A DNA stretch of 64,000 bases from Mesopusillimonas faecipullorum (GTDB lineage Bacteria; Pseudomonadota; Gammaproteobacteria; Burkholderiales; Burkholderiaceae_B), in the NCBI RefSeq assembly GCF_020539505.1, contig NZ_JACDXW010000005.1:62001-126000 (forward strand), written 5' to 3'. A program made the translations under genes and the position numbers. The notes beneath the pieces are model-generated. The model ran no database searches, was not told the DNA's origin, and saw nothing but the letters and a program-made list of their open reading frames with translations. Shown piece by piece: positions 53,208-62,047 of this stretch; within the stretch, counting starts at the first letter, position 1; each line of letters begins with the position of its first letter.

Positions 53208-54263
53208 ATGATTATGACTGCGAATCCTCTTCCTATGCACCGCGTCACCGCCTTCGTTCGTCGACTGCTGCCCTGCTGCCTGGCTCTGCTGCTGGCCTTG
53301 GGCTCTCTGGCAGCGGGCGCCTCCGAACCGCCTACCGTGCGCGAGCGTTTGGTATTGTCCGGCCCGCCCGCCGTGGTTTCGTTTCCGCTGCTGTATATAG
53401 TGGAAAGCGGCATGCTGGCAGATGTGGCCAAACAGGTAGAGTTCGTGCGCTGGAACCATCCCGATCAGCTGCGCGCACTGGCCCTGGAAGGGAAAAGCGA
53501 TTTTGTCGCCATGCCCACCAATGTGGCGGCCAACCTGTACAACCGTAAAGTGCCGCTGCGCCTGATGAATGTATCCGTCTGGGGCATGTTGTGGGTGGTC
53601 TCCCGAGACCCTACCCTGCAAAGCCTGGCCGACCTTAAAGGCCAAGAGGTGGCCATCCCATTCAGAGCCGATATGCCTGACATTCTGTTCGGTTTTTTGG
53701 CCGAACGCGCCGGGCTGGACCTTAAACGCGACCTGAAGATACGTTATCTGCCCTCGCCCATGGACGCCATGCAATGGCTGATTATGCGCAGAGTGGATCA
53801 TGCCTTGTTGGCCGAGCCAGCCGTTTCCATGGCCTTGCGCAAGACAGGCAGCTTCCCCCTCTCGGTCGTGGCGCCCGAGCTGCATCGGGGTTTAAGCCTG
53901 CATCAAGAGTGGGGGCGTTTGCAACATACCCAGGCTCGCCTGCCGCAAGCGGGCATGGCTGTCATGGGCCAGGCCTTTGCCGACGAAGCACTGGCCCAGC
54001 GATTGGAACAAGCTTATGCGACAGCCAGCCGCTGGTGCGTGGAACAAGCCCAGGCCTGCGGCGCCTTGGCCGCCAAGTACATGGATATGCTGACCCCCGA
54101 AGCCGCTACCGATGCCATCCAGGCGCTTCCCCAGCATTACACCAGTGCGCGCCAGGCCCAGCCCGAACTCGAAGCCTTTTTTCAGTTACTGCTCGAACGT
54201 CAGCCCGCTACCGTAGGCGGTAAATTGCCCGACAGCTCGTTCTACGGTGGCGTCGCACCATGA
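53208..54263 (+). CDS. ABC solute-binding protein of the nnrS operon (NMT1-like)
   Basis: 351 aa; a second ATG lies two codons in. The signal peptide ends near LAAGASEP. The fold resembles nitrate/sulfonate binding proteins (SFPLLYIVESGMLAD; SLADLKGQEVAIPF). It overlaps the permease gene by four bases (ATGA) and so belongs to the transporter-nnrS operon. The ligand is unknown. Confidence 0.82.
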   Translation: MIMTANPLPMHRVTAFVRRLLPCCLALLLALGSLAAGASEPPTVRERLVLSGPPAVVSFPLLYIVESGMLADVAKQVEFVRWNHPDQLRALALEGKSDFVAMPTNVAANLYNRKVPLRLMNVSVWGMLWVVSRDPTLQSLADLKGQEVAIPFRADMPDILFGFLAERAGLDLKRDLKIRYLPSPMDAMQWLIMRRVDHALLAEPAVSMALRKTGSFPLSVVAPELHRGLSLHQEWGRLQHTQARLPQAGMAVMGQAFADEALAQRLEQAYATASRWCVEQAQACGALAAKYMDMLTPEAATDAIQALPQHYTSARQAQPELEAFFQLLLERQPATVGGKLPDSSFYGGVAP

Positions 54264-55063
54264 CTCGCGCAAACCGCTTGCATCAAGGCGTGACCACAGT
54301 CGCCACCTACCTCTGGAGCGGTTGGGGCGCCATCACCAGCCTGTTGCTCTTTTGCGCGTTATGGGAGCTCGGCGCCACTTTATATGGTGAACTGATACTG
54401 CCCGGTCCCCTGGCCACATTCGTGCAATTGCAGCACATGATGAGCGACGGCCCAGCCTTGCCAGAGCTGGTCATCTCTGCACGACGCGCTTTATACGGCC
54501 TGGGTCTGGCCTTGGCAGCCGGTACGATACTAGGCCTGCTGGCAGGAAGATCCCTTACCGCAGCCATGGTGTCGCGCCCTTTGGTGACCCTGCTTTTGGG
54601 CATGCCTCCCATCGCCTGGCTGGTTCTGGCCATGTTGTGGTTCGGAATGGGCGACGCCACGCCGGTTTTCACCGTGCTGGTGGCTTGTTTCCCGATTGCC
54701 TTTGCCGGCGCCATGCAAGGCGCACGCACACTAGACAACTACCTGGGCGAGGTGGGGCGCGTTTTCGGTTTATCCGGCCCCATGATGCTCACCGACATTT
54801 ATCTTCCCCACATTGCATCTTATCTGTTTCCCGCTTGGATCACCGCCCTGGGCTCTGCCTGGAAAGTCGTCATCATGGCCGAACTGCTGACCACTGCCGA
54901 CGGCGTGGGCGCAGCCATGGCGGTGTCTCGGGCGCAACTGGACACCACCACTTCCATGGCGTGGATAGTGGCCGTGCTGGGTTTGCTTCTGGCCTTTGAA
55001 TATCTGGTGTTGGAGCCCCTCAAACGTCATATCGAGCGCTGGCGCACGGAGTCTGGCTCATGA
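54260..55063 (+). CDS. ABC permease of the nnrS operon
   Basis: 267 aa with about six hydrophobic segments of the SsuC/TauC/NrtB fold (PPIAWLVLAMLWFGMGDATPVFTVLVACFPI; LGSAWKVVIMAELLTTADGVGAAM). Overlaps both neighbours by four bases. Confidence 0.88.
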   Translation: MTRANRLHQGVTTVATYLWSGWGAITSLLLFCALWELGATLYGELILPGPLATFVQLQHMMSDGPALPELVISARRALYGLGLALAAGTILGLLAGRSLTAAMVSRPLVTLLLGMPPIAWLVLAMLWFGMGDATPVFTVLVACFPIAFAGAMQGARTLDNYLGEVGRVFGLSGPMMLTDIYLPHIASYLFPAWITALGSAWKVVIMAELLTTADGVGAAMAVSRAQLDTTTSMAWIVAVLGLLLAFEYLVLEPLKRHIERWRTESGS

Positions 55064-55845
55064 GCGAATTGCGCATTCGTCACCTGGATCATCGCTATGG
55101 CCTGACCGAGGTATTGGCGGACATCAACCTGGATCTGCACAAGGCTGAAACCCTGGCGCTGGTAGGCCCTTCGGGTTGCGGTAAAAGCACCTTGCTGCAT
55201 CTGGTCGCAGGTTTGCTCACACCGACCCAGGGGCTTATCCAAAGCCAGTTTCTAACACCCGCCTGCGTGTTCCAGCAGCCCCGCCTATTGCCCTGGAAAA
55301 ACGCTCTGGACAATATCTGCCTGGGTCTGAAAGCCAAGGGCGACGCTAAAACAGTGCGGCACCAGCAAGGCCTGCTTTGGGGACGTCAGCTAGGCCTGAG
55401 CGCAGCGGATTTGGGCAAATACCCCCATGAGCTCTCCGGCGGTATGCAAAGCCGCGTCGCCTTGGCACGTGCGCTGGCCATCAAACCTGATTTACTCTTG
55501 CTGGACGAACCCTTCTCGGCCCTGGACATAGGCTTGAAAGCGCAGTTGTACAGCCTGTTAAGCACGCAAGTGCAGCAAAGCGGTACCGCCGTATTGATGA
55601 TTACCCACGACTTGATGGAAGCCGTAAGGCTCGCCGACCGTATTGTGATGATGGCGGCTGCGCCGGGTCGATTGGTCAAAGAAATCACATTAGACCTGCC
55701 GACAGCACAGCGTTCGGACGCCTGGGTTTACGAGCACACTGCCCTGTTTATGCAAATGGATGAAATTCGCTTGGGTTTTGGTTTGCAGGCAAGCCTTATG
55801 GCTGCGGCTGCGATTTCTGCGGACGATGTAGCGAGGCCTTCATGA
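55060..55845 (+). CDS. ABC ATP-binding protein of the nnrS operon
   Basis: 261 aa. Walker A GPSGCGKST, signature LSGGMQSRVALARAL, Walker B LLLLDEPFSALD and ITHDLMEAV are all intact. Its stop overlaps the nnrS start by four bases, so it is translationally coupled to NnrS. Confidence 0.92.
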   Translation: MSELRIRHLDHRYGLTEVLADINLDLHKAETLALVGPSGCGKSTLLHLVAGLLTPTQGLIQSQFLTPACVFQQPRLLPWKNALDNICLGLKAKGDAKTVRHQQGLLWGRQLGLSAADLGKYPHELSGGMQSRVALARALAIKPDLLLLDEPFSALDIGLKAQLYSLLSTQVQQSGTAVLMITHDLMEAVRLADRIVMMAAAPGRLVKEITLDLPTAQRSDAWVYEHTALFMQMDEIRLGFGLQASLMAAAAISADDVARPS

Positions 55846-57098
55846 AACACCAGCCTCTATTCATGTGCGGTTTTCGCCCATTTTTTGTGCTGGCCGCCGG
55901 CAGCGCCCCTTTATTGATAGGCCTGTGGCTATTGGTGCTCTCCGGGCAGCTACTAAGCTTTAACCCGCCCGGCGGCGGCCTGCTATGGCATGGGCACGAA
56001 CTGCTTTTCGGCTTTACCAGCGCAGCCATAGCCGGCTTTGCCCTCACCGCCATCCCTGAATTCACCGGTACACCCGCTATCCGCTCAGATAAGCTGCTTC
56101 GCTTAAGCTTGGTGTGGCTGTTGGCCAGGCTCAGCTATTTGGCGTCAGCCTGGTGGACAAACGAGGCTCTGCTATACCTGACCGCCGCGCTAAACCTGCT
56201 GTTTTGGGGCCTGCTATTGCGGCAAGCGGCAGTACCGGCTTGGCGCTCCGCGCAGCGGCAACATGCCAGCTTTGCCTGGGCGCTGGGCGGTCTGGCATTG
56301 ACGCAAGCTGGATTCTTCGCGGCACTGCTCACCGCTCTGCCATTACCTGCCCCCGCCGCTTGGCTTCATCTTGCGAACGGCCTCATCATGATTCTCATCA
56401 TCTTGGCGGCCAGCCGCGTTTCCATGTCGGTGGTCAATGGCCTTATCGAGGAAGGTAAGCCTGGGGCCAGTCCGGCTCAAACGGTTTATCTGGCGCGTCC
56501 ACCCAGACGCAAACTGGCGGTGTTTTGCATTGCCTGCTGCACTGCAGCCGAATTCACGCTTGGCCCTGGCGCTGTCACCGCCTGGACGGCACTGGCCGCA
56601 TCAGCCGCCATGCTCAATCTGTTGAACGACTGGCATGTCGGACGCCCCTTATTCACGCGTTGGGCGCTGATGCTTTACGCCTGCTATTGGATAATTGCGC
56701 TGGCTTATGCCGCCATGGGGCTGGCCTGGCTGGGCATGCCTTGGATGCCCTCGGCCGGTCGCCACCTGATGATGCTTGGCGCCATCGGTCTTTCCATATT
56801 GACCATCATGGCCATGGTGGGGCGCATTCATGCGGGCTTATGGCTGGACATGCGCCCGTGGATACCCATCACAGCCATAGTGCTGGTACTTGCCGCCGTG
56901 CTACGTGCTTGGGCCGGCCTGCCCTCCGGTATGGCTTGGTTTATGCCGCTGCTTGCCATCTCGGGGTTGCTCTGGGGGGCTTGCTTCTTGTTCTATTTAT
57001 TCAAGACATGGAACGTGTTGGCAAAGGCCCGCAGCGATGGGCAAAGTGGCTGCGCCGAGCCACTGAACAGCCATAAGAAAAAAGGCGGCGGCTGCTAG
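55842..57098 (+). CDS. nnrS: NnrS family heme-copper membrane protein
   Basis: 418 aa with about 12 hydrophobic segments. The early GFRPFF motif is followed by LLWHGHELLFGFTSAAIAGFALTAIPEFTG, and a late GAIGLSILTIMAMVGRIHAG, all NnrS landmarks with His residues for heme. NnrS relieves nitrosative stress and is usually controlled by NO sensors. It overlaps the ATPase gene and converges on hmp. Confidence 0.93.
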   Translation: MKHQPLFMCGFRPFFVLAAGSAPLLIGLWLLVLSGQLLSFNPPGGGLLWHGHELLFGFTSAAIAGFALTAIPEFTGTPAIRSDKLLRLSLVWLLARLSYLASAWWTNEALLYLTAALNLLFWGLLLRQAAVPAWRSAQRQHASFAWALGGLALTQAGFFAALLTALPLPAPAAWLHLANGLIMILIILAASRVSMSVVNGLIEEGKPGASPAQTVYLARPPRRKLAVFCIACCTAAEFTLGPGAVTAWTALAASAAMLNLLNDWHVGRPLFTRWALMLYACYWIIALAYAAMGLAWLGMPWMPSAGRHLMMLGAIGLSILTIMAMVGRIHAGLWLDMRPWIPITAIVLVLAAVLRAWAGLPSGMAWFMPLLAISGLLWGACFLFYLFKTWNVLAKARSDGQSGCAEPLNSHKKKGGGC

Positions 57099-57121
57099 GG
57101 TTACCCCAACAACCAGCCGCC
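57087..57121 (-). terminator. Hairpin between nnrS and hmp
   Basis: GGCGGCTG / CAGCCGCC with a 19-base loop. On the minus strand the stem is followed within a few bases by T7, so it should terminate hmp; it also covers the nnrS stop. Confidence 0.6.
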
Positions 57122-57140
57122 CTTTGCCAAGCTCAGCGCC

Positions 57141-58358
57141 TTATGCCCCCAGGCCGCCTGTGCCAAACACCTCGGCATGGATGCGTTCTACAGGTACACC
57201 CAGCGCTTTAAGGCTGTGATACTGCGCCTGCATAAAAGGCATAGGGCCACACAAGAAGTAATCGGCCTCCGGCAATATGGCCTGTTCGCGTATGGCCTCA
57301 AGGTCGACGCGCCCTTCGTAGTCATAATCTTGCCCCACTTTGTCCTGCGGGCCTATGTGCTCATAGAACACCGCCTTGCGCACATTGGGGTGCGTGGTGG
57401 CAATACCATTGACATGGTCTTTCATGGCATGCACCTGGCCATTGCGACAACCGTGAATGAAGCGAATCTGCCTCTCGTCGTTTTTCTCTATCAAATGATT
57501 CAGCATAGAGATCATGGGCGTCAGGCCTACGCCACCGCTTAACAGCACAACCGGGCGCCCGCTCTCGGCGCTCAGGTGGAAATCGCCCACCGGCGGTGCG
57601 ACATCCAGCACGTCGCCTACCTTGTACTGGTCATGCAGCAGGTTGGAAACCTGCCCGGCAGGCGCATCGCCGCCGCCCGCTTCACGTTTGACCGATATCC
57701 GTAGACGGCCATGCCCTGGGCGGTCGGAAGCCGTGTACTGGCGAGGCTGCATCAGATCAAGCTGGGGCACATAAATACGCACGGACACATACTGGCCCGG
57801 CTGATAGGCCGGCACTTCACCACCGTCGCAAGGGGCGAGATAGAACGAAGTAATCTCCGCGCTTTCCTGCACTTTTTCATCGATACGGAAGGCACGCCAG
57901 CCCGACCAACCACCGGGTTGGCTCGATACCTTGGAATACAAGCGTGCTTCTTCGGCAATGAGCAAGTCTGCCAACTGACCATAAGCAGCCGCCCACGCCT
58001 CTATCAGCTCGTCGCTGGCTGCTTCTCCCAAAACTTCGCGAATGGAAGCCAGCAAGTGCTTGCCCACGATGGCGTAATGCTCGGGGCGTATGCCCAAGCT
58101 GACGTGCTTGTGCACGATGCGCTCTACCACCGGCATGAGCACGCCGGGGTCTTCGATGTTTTCGGCGTAGGCAGCCACTGCAGCTGCTAGCGCTTGCTGC
58201 TGTTGGCCTACGTGTTGGTGCCCCTGATTGAAGACGTGCTTCAACTCGGGGTTGTGCTGAAACATGCGGGCGTAAAAATGGCGGGTCAGAGCTTCACCAT
58301 GGGTTTTGAGCACAGGAGCCGTGCCTTTGACCAAGGCGATCATATCGGGAGTCAGCAT
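57141..58358 (-). CDS. hmp: Flavohemoglobin (nitric oxide dioxygenase)
   Basis: 405 aa. An N-terminal globin domain (1-140; proximal His in the VHKHVSLGI region) is followed by an FAD domain (RQYTAS) and an NAD domain (VVLLSGGVGLTPMISML; YFLCGPMPFMQAQ). It oxidises NO to nitrate using NADH and O2. An NsrR-like operator lies 91 bases upstream. Confidence 0.96.
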   Translation of the reverse strand: MLTPDMIALVKGTAPVLKTHGEALTRHFYARMFQHNPELKHVFNQGHQHVGQQQQALAAAVAAYAENIEDPGVLMPVVERIVHKHVSLGIRPEHYAIVGKHLLASIREVLGEAASDELIEAWAAAYGQLADLLIAEEARLYSKVSSQPGGWSGWRAFRIDEKVQESAEITSFYLAPCDGGEVPAYQPGQYVSVRIYVPQLDLMQPRQYTASDRPGHGRLRISVKREAGGGDAPAGQVSNLLHDQYKVGDVLDVAPPVGDFHLSAESGRPVVLLSGGVGLTPMISMLNHLIEKNDERQIRFIHGCRNGQVHAMKDHVNGIATTHPNVRKAVFYEHIGPQDKVGQDYDYEGRVDLEAIREQAILPEADYFLCGPMPFMQAQYHSLKALGVPVERIHAEVFGTGGLGA

Positions 58359-58448
58359 GAAAAATCCGGCAAAGTTGCCACTGAACGCCGAGCTTGCAAA
58401 CAGGCTGAAAGCGCCGCGTGGCTTGGGGGTTGAGAAGAAAACCGTTTA

Positions 58449-58471
58449 AACATGCATTTATAATACATCTT
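58449..58471 (-). promoter_or_regulatory. NsrR-like operator upstream of hmp
   Basis: Two inverted halves, AACATGCATTT and TAATACATCTT, around a single base. They resemble the AAGATGCATTT dyad of NsrR, the nitric-oxide-sensing [Fe-S] repressor that controls hmp in many proteobacteria. Confidence 0.72.
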
Positions 58472-58755
58472 TAAGGGTAGGCATGGCAAACGGCTTTATT
58501 GCCGCGTCGTGCTAAACTACTTGCGTTTTCCAGCATGCGCAGTATCGTTTGGCGCACGCTCGCATCAAGCAGCTTCTTCTCACAGAACATGATCTCTTTC
58601 GTTTCGACCTCTTTCGCTTCGTGGTGGCGCTTCCAATAGGAAGCGGCATATCGTTGCGGTCGAAATACCGTACACCTTGCCGCCGTACCGGCAGGCAAGG
58701 TTTCAAACAAAGCAAGTCCACCGGCACGGCGGCTCCCTAACCCAGGAGAACCCCG
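58472..58755. other. Gap between hmp and trpG without a supported gene
   Basis: Together with the hmp upstream region this is a 397-base space. Beyond the NsrR-like site and the trpG ribosome site (AGGAG at about 58743-58747) I see no convincing gene; frames at 58512-58727 (minus) and 58549-58740 (plus) look random. It probably holds the trpGDC promoter. Confidence 0.6.
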
Positions 58756-59328
58756 ATGTCCCACTTGCTCATGCTAGACAACTACGACTCCTTTACCTAC
58801 AACCTTGTGCAGTACTTTGGCGAACTCGGTGCCGAAGTAACCGTCGTGCGTAACGACCAAGCTACCGTAGAGGACATCATCCGGCTGAGTCCCGAGCGGG
58901 TCTGCATTTCACCCGGGCCCTGCTCACCCGCTGAGGCCGGTATCTCGGTACCCCTTATTCAAGCACTGGCCGGCAAAACGCCCATCCTTGGCGTCTGCCT
59001 GGGCCATCAGGCCATAGGCGCCGCCTACGGTGGCGACATCATCCGCGCCCAGCGCCAGATGCACGGCAAAACATCTCTGATTCGCCACAATGGCCAAGAC
59101 GTTTTCCAAGGCATCCCCACCCCCTACACCGTGACGCGTTATCACTCGCTGGTGATAGACGCAGCTACCTTGCCTGACTGCCTGGAAGTCACCGCAACGT
59201 CCGAAGACGACGGCGAAATCATGGGCGTTCGTCATAAACATCTGCCCATACACGGTGTACAGTTTCACCCCGAATCCATCTTGAGCGAGCATGGCCACGC
59301 CTTGCTGCGCAATTTCCTGACGCTATAA
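58756..59328 (+). CDS. trpG: Anthranilate synthase component II (glutamine amidotransferase)
   Basis: 190 aa class-I amidotransferase. [18 protein letters not shown] at the start, catalytic Cys in [10 protein letters not shown] (near 81), and [15 protein letters not shown] at the end. It feeds ammonia to TrpE. It is 15 bases upstream of trpD. Confidence 0.97.
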   Translation: MSHLLMLDNYDSFTYNLVQYFGELGAEVTVVRNDQATVEDIIRLSPERVCISPGPCSPAEAGISVPLIQALAGKTPILGVCLGHQAIGAAYGGDIIRAQRQMHGKTSLIRHNGQDVFQGIPTPYTVTRYHSLVIDAATLPDCLEVTATSEDDGEIMGVRHKHLPIHGVQFHPESILSEHGHALLRNFLTL

Positions 59329-59343
59329 GAAAAGGACGACATC

Positions 59344-60375
59344 ATGCCTATTACGCCTAACGAAGCTCTGACCCGCTGCATCGAACACCGCGAGATTTTC
59401 CACGAGGAAATGTTGCACCTGATGCGCATGCTGATGCGTGGCGAACTGACGCCGCAAATCGCCAGCGCGCTGATCATGGGGCTGCGCGTCAAAAAAGAAA
59501 CCATAGGCGAAATCAGCGCCGCCGCCATGGTCATGCGCGAGTTCGCCTTGCAGGTCAAGACACCCTACCCCGATGAGCTCCTGGACATGTGTGGCACCGG
59601 TGGCGATGGTTCGCATACCTTCAATATTTCCACCGCTTCCATGTTTGTCGCCGCGGCTGCCGGCGTCAAGGTTGCCAAGCATGGCGGCCGCAGCGCATCC
59701 TCCTCTTCAGGCAGCGCCGACGTCATGGAAGAGCTGGGCGCCAATATCAATCTGGGGCCTGCTCAAATCATCGAAAGCATAGACCGCACCGGCATAGGCT
59801 TCATGTTTGCGCCGGCCCACCATAGCGCCATGAAGAACGTTGCATCGCTGCGCAAAGAGCTGGGCGTCAAGACTATCTTCAACATCCTGGGACCCCTAAC
59901 CAACCCCGCCAATGCCGCCAATCAATTGATGGGCGTGTTCCACCCCGACCTTGTCGGTATTCAGGTACGCGTGCTGCAACGCCTGGGTTCCAAGCATGTG
60001 CTTATCGTGCACGGCCGAGACGGCATGGATGAAGCCTCTCTGGGTGCCGCCACACTGGTGGGTGAACTCAAGGATGGTGAAGTGCGCGAGTACGAAATCC
60101 ATCCAGAAGACTACGGCATGGCCATGGTCTCCAATCGCAGCCTGAAAGTCGCCACCCGCACCGAGTCGGCCCAATTGATTCTCGAAGCGCTGGACAACAA
60201 ACCAGGCGCGGCTCGTGATATCGTCGGCTTCAACGCCGGCTTGGCAATTTATGCGGGTAACCGCGCTAGCTCGATCAAAGACGGCCTTAAACAAGCTTTT
60301 GAACTTTTGGCCAACGGTGCCGCGCGCGCCAAGCTGGACGAGTTCTGCAACTACACACGGACGCTGCAGTCATGA
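59344..60375 (+). CDS. trpD: Anthranilate phosphoribosyltransferase
   Basis: 343 aa. [18 protein letters not shown] (near residue 82), [21 protein letters not shown] (near 113) and [10 protein letters not shown] (near 180) are the PRPP/anthranilate-site motifs. It overlaps trpC by four bases. Confidence 0.97.
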   Translation: MPITPNEALTRCIEHREIFHEEMLHLMRMLMRGELTPQIASALIMGLRVKKETIGEISAAAMVMREFALQVKTPYPDELLDMCGTGGDGSHTFNISTASMFVAAAAGVKVAKHGGRSASSSSGSADVMEELGANINLGPAQIIESIDRTGIGFMFAPAHHSAMKNVASLRKELGVKTIFNILGPLTNPANAANQLMGVFHPDLVGIQVRVLQRLGSKHVLIVHGRDGMDEASLGAATLVGELKDGEVREYEIHPEDYGMAMVSNRSLKVATRTESAQLILEALDNKPGAARDIVGFNAGLAIYAGNRASSIKDGLKQAFELLANGAARAKLDEFCNYTRTLQS

Positions 60376-61166
60376 ACGATATTCTTGAAAAGATCCTTGC
60401 CACCAAGCGCGCCGAAGTCGCCACTGCGCGCCAAATGCGCAGCGAGGCCGAGATTCTTCGCGAGGCAAAAAGCCGCAAAGACGTACGCGGCTTTGCTCGC
60501 GCCCTGGAAGACAAGATTTCTCAAGGCAAACCGGCGGTTATTGCCGAGGTCAAGAAGGCATCCCCTTCCAAAGGGGTCATACGCGAGAACTTCAACCCGG
60601 CTCAGATCGCTTCATCTTACGCCGCCCATGGCGCAGCATGCTTATCCGTGCTGACCGACGTGCAGTATTTTCAGGGCTCTTACGACTACCTGCGCCAGGC
60701 GCGTGCCGCATGCTCGTTGCCCGTGCTGCGCAAAGACTTCATGATCGACCCGTACCAGGTGGCGCACGCGCGTGCGCTAGGGGCCGACTGCATTTTGCTT
60801 ATCGTCGCCGCCCTCAGCCTGCCACAGATGCAAGAACTGGAAAGCCTGGCCACGGAACTGGGCATGGACGTTCTGGTTGAAGTGCACGACGCGGACGAGC
60901 TGGACGCAGCCTTGCAACTGAAGACCCCGCTGCTGGGCATCAATAACCGCAACCTGCGCACCTTCGAAATCTCGCTTAACAACACCTTGGACTTGCTGTC
61001 TCAGGTGCCGGCTGGTAAGCGCGTGGTGACCGAAAGCGCCATTCTGACTCCCGAAGACGTCAATTTGATGCGCAGCAATAATGTGCAGGCCTTCCTGGTA
61101 GGTGAACGCTTCATGCGCGCAGCCGAACCCGGCGAAGCGCTCAGCGAGCTGTTCGGGCCTATCTGA
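60372..61166 (+). CDS. trpC: Indole-3-glycerol phosphate synthase
   Basis: 264 aa TIM barrel. [17 protein letters not shown] (near 57), [37 protein letters not shown] and VTESAI are family motifs. Monofunctional (no TrpF fused). It ends the trpGDC operon. Confidence 0.97.
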   Translation: MNDILEKILATKRAEVATARQMRSEAEILREAKSRKDVRGFARALEDKISQGKPAVIAEVKKASPSKGVIRENFNPAQIASSYAAHGAACLSVLTDVQYFQGSYDYLRQARAACSLPVLRKDFMIDPYQVAHARALGADCILLIVAALSLPQMQELESLATELGMDVLVEVHDADELDAALQLKTPLLGINNRNLRTFEISLNNTLDLLSQVPAGKRVVTESAILTPEDVNLMRSNNVQAFLVGERFMRAAEPGEALSELFGPI

Positions 61167-61200
61167 AACGCGTATCATCACGCCCATCCTGCGTAACCCC

Positions 61201-61217
61201 GGCCTGGCTCCCAGGCC
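61201..61217. terminator. Short hairpin before the HIT gene
   Basis: GGCCTGG-CTC-CCAGGCC, 7-bp perfect stem, 12 bases before the HIT start. Weak evidence for a terminator; it may affect translation of the HIT gene. Confidence 0.35.
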
Positions 61218-61229
61218 CCGCGAAGCCTC

Positions 61230-61691
61230 ATGACCCATCTGCCTGACTGCCCGCTCTGCCAGCCCGCCAACCCATTGCACCTTATCTGGCGCAACGACAA
61301 GATGCGGGTGGTCGGCGTAGACGACCCTGATTTTCCTGGCTTTACCCGGGTCATCTGGCACGATCACGCGTCCGAAATGACTGAGCTCTCCGAAGAAGAC
61401 CGCCAGGCCTTCATGGATGTGGTGTGGAAGGTAGAGGGCGTCATGCGCGCCGAACTGCTGCCCAAGAAAATAAACCTGGCGCAGCTGGGTAATATGGTGC
61501 CTCACCTGCACTGGCACGTCATCCCGCGCTGGCCACTGGACAGCCGTTTTCCCGATGCCATTTGGGCAGCGCCGCGCGAACACACCCCCGAACAGGAACT
61601 GGCCTGGTCCATCTTCCAAGAAAATTTGCAAGCACAGTTACCCGCTTTTCGTGCCGCGCTACGCGATTTACTGGAAAACCACTACGCTTAA
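61230..61691 (+). CDS. HIT family protein
   Basis: 153 aa. The histidine triad appears as HLHWHVIPRW near residue 90, the nucleotide-phosphate site of HIT hydrolases and transferases. The N-terminal CPLCQ resembles zinc-binding members. The function of this branch is unassigned. Confidence 0.9.
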   Translation: MTHLPDCPLCQPANPLHLIWRNDKMRVVGVDDPDFPGFTRVIWHDHASEMTELSEEDRQAFMDVVWKVEGVMRAELLPKKINLAQLGNMVPHLHWHVIPRWPLDSRFPDAIWAAPREHTPEQELAWSIFQENLQAQLPAFRAALRDLLENHYA

Positions 61692-62047
61692 GCCTCTGAA
61701 TATACGTTCATGCCCTGATAAACGTTGCGGTATCGCAACATTTATCAACCACATCGTTGTTTCTGAGCGTATAATGCTGGCACTGCATAACACATGCGCC
61801 GACATCCTCTTACGGCAGCGCGCCGTATTTTGGCAGTTGCCTGGCTCATCCAGCACCCATGTCGCGCATCATCGCTTCCTGACCCCAAACCTCGGTAAAC
61901 CCTGAGTTCTCAGGCGTTCCTTGCGGCTTGCGCCGCGCTGGTTGTCTGGTCGGCACGATGCACCATTCAACCACCGCGCACCCTCCGCCTAATCAGGCGG
62001 GCTTAACCGTTGCTCGTTCCTTTACGACGAGCCGCAAAGGATACCTG
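61692..62047 (+). promoter_or_regulatory. Long leader region of the DEAD-box helicase gene
   Basis: 356 bases with no convincing gene. It contains a strong inverted repeat at 61716-61747 (14-base arms TGATAAACGTTGCG / CGCAACATTTATCA, one mismatch, 4-base loop) and a TATAAT hexamer at 61770-61775 with no good -35. Cold-inducible helicase genes often carry long leaders; this fits but is not proof. Confidence 0.5.

Noticed and set aside
58512-58727. Small basic frame (KRKRSKRKR) between hmp and trpG
   Set aside because: No start signal and composition derived from a short CTTTCG repeat; not supported as a gene.
61770-61775. TATAAT hexamer as an rhlE promoter
   Set aside because: No acceptable -35 at 16-18 bases; kept only as part of the leader description.
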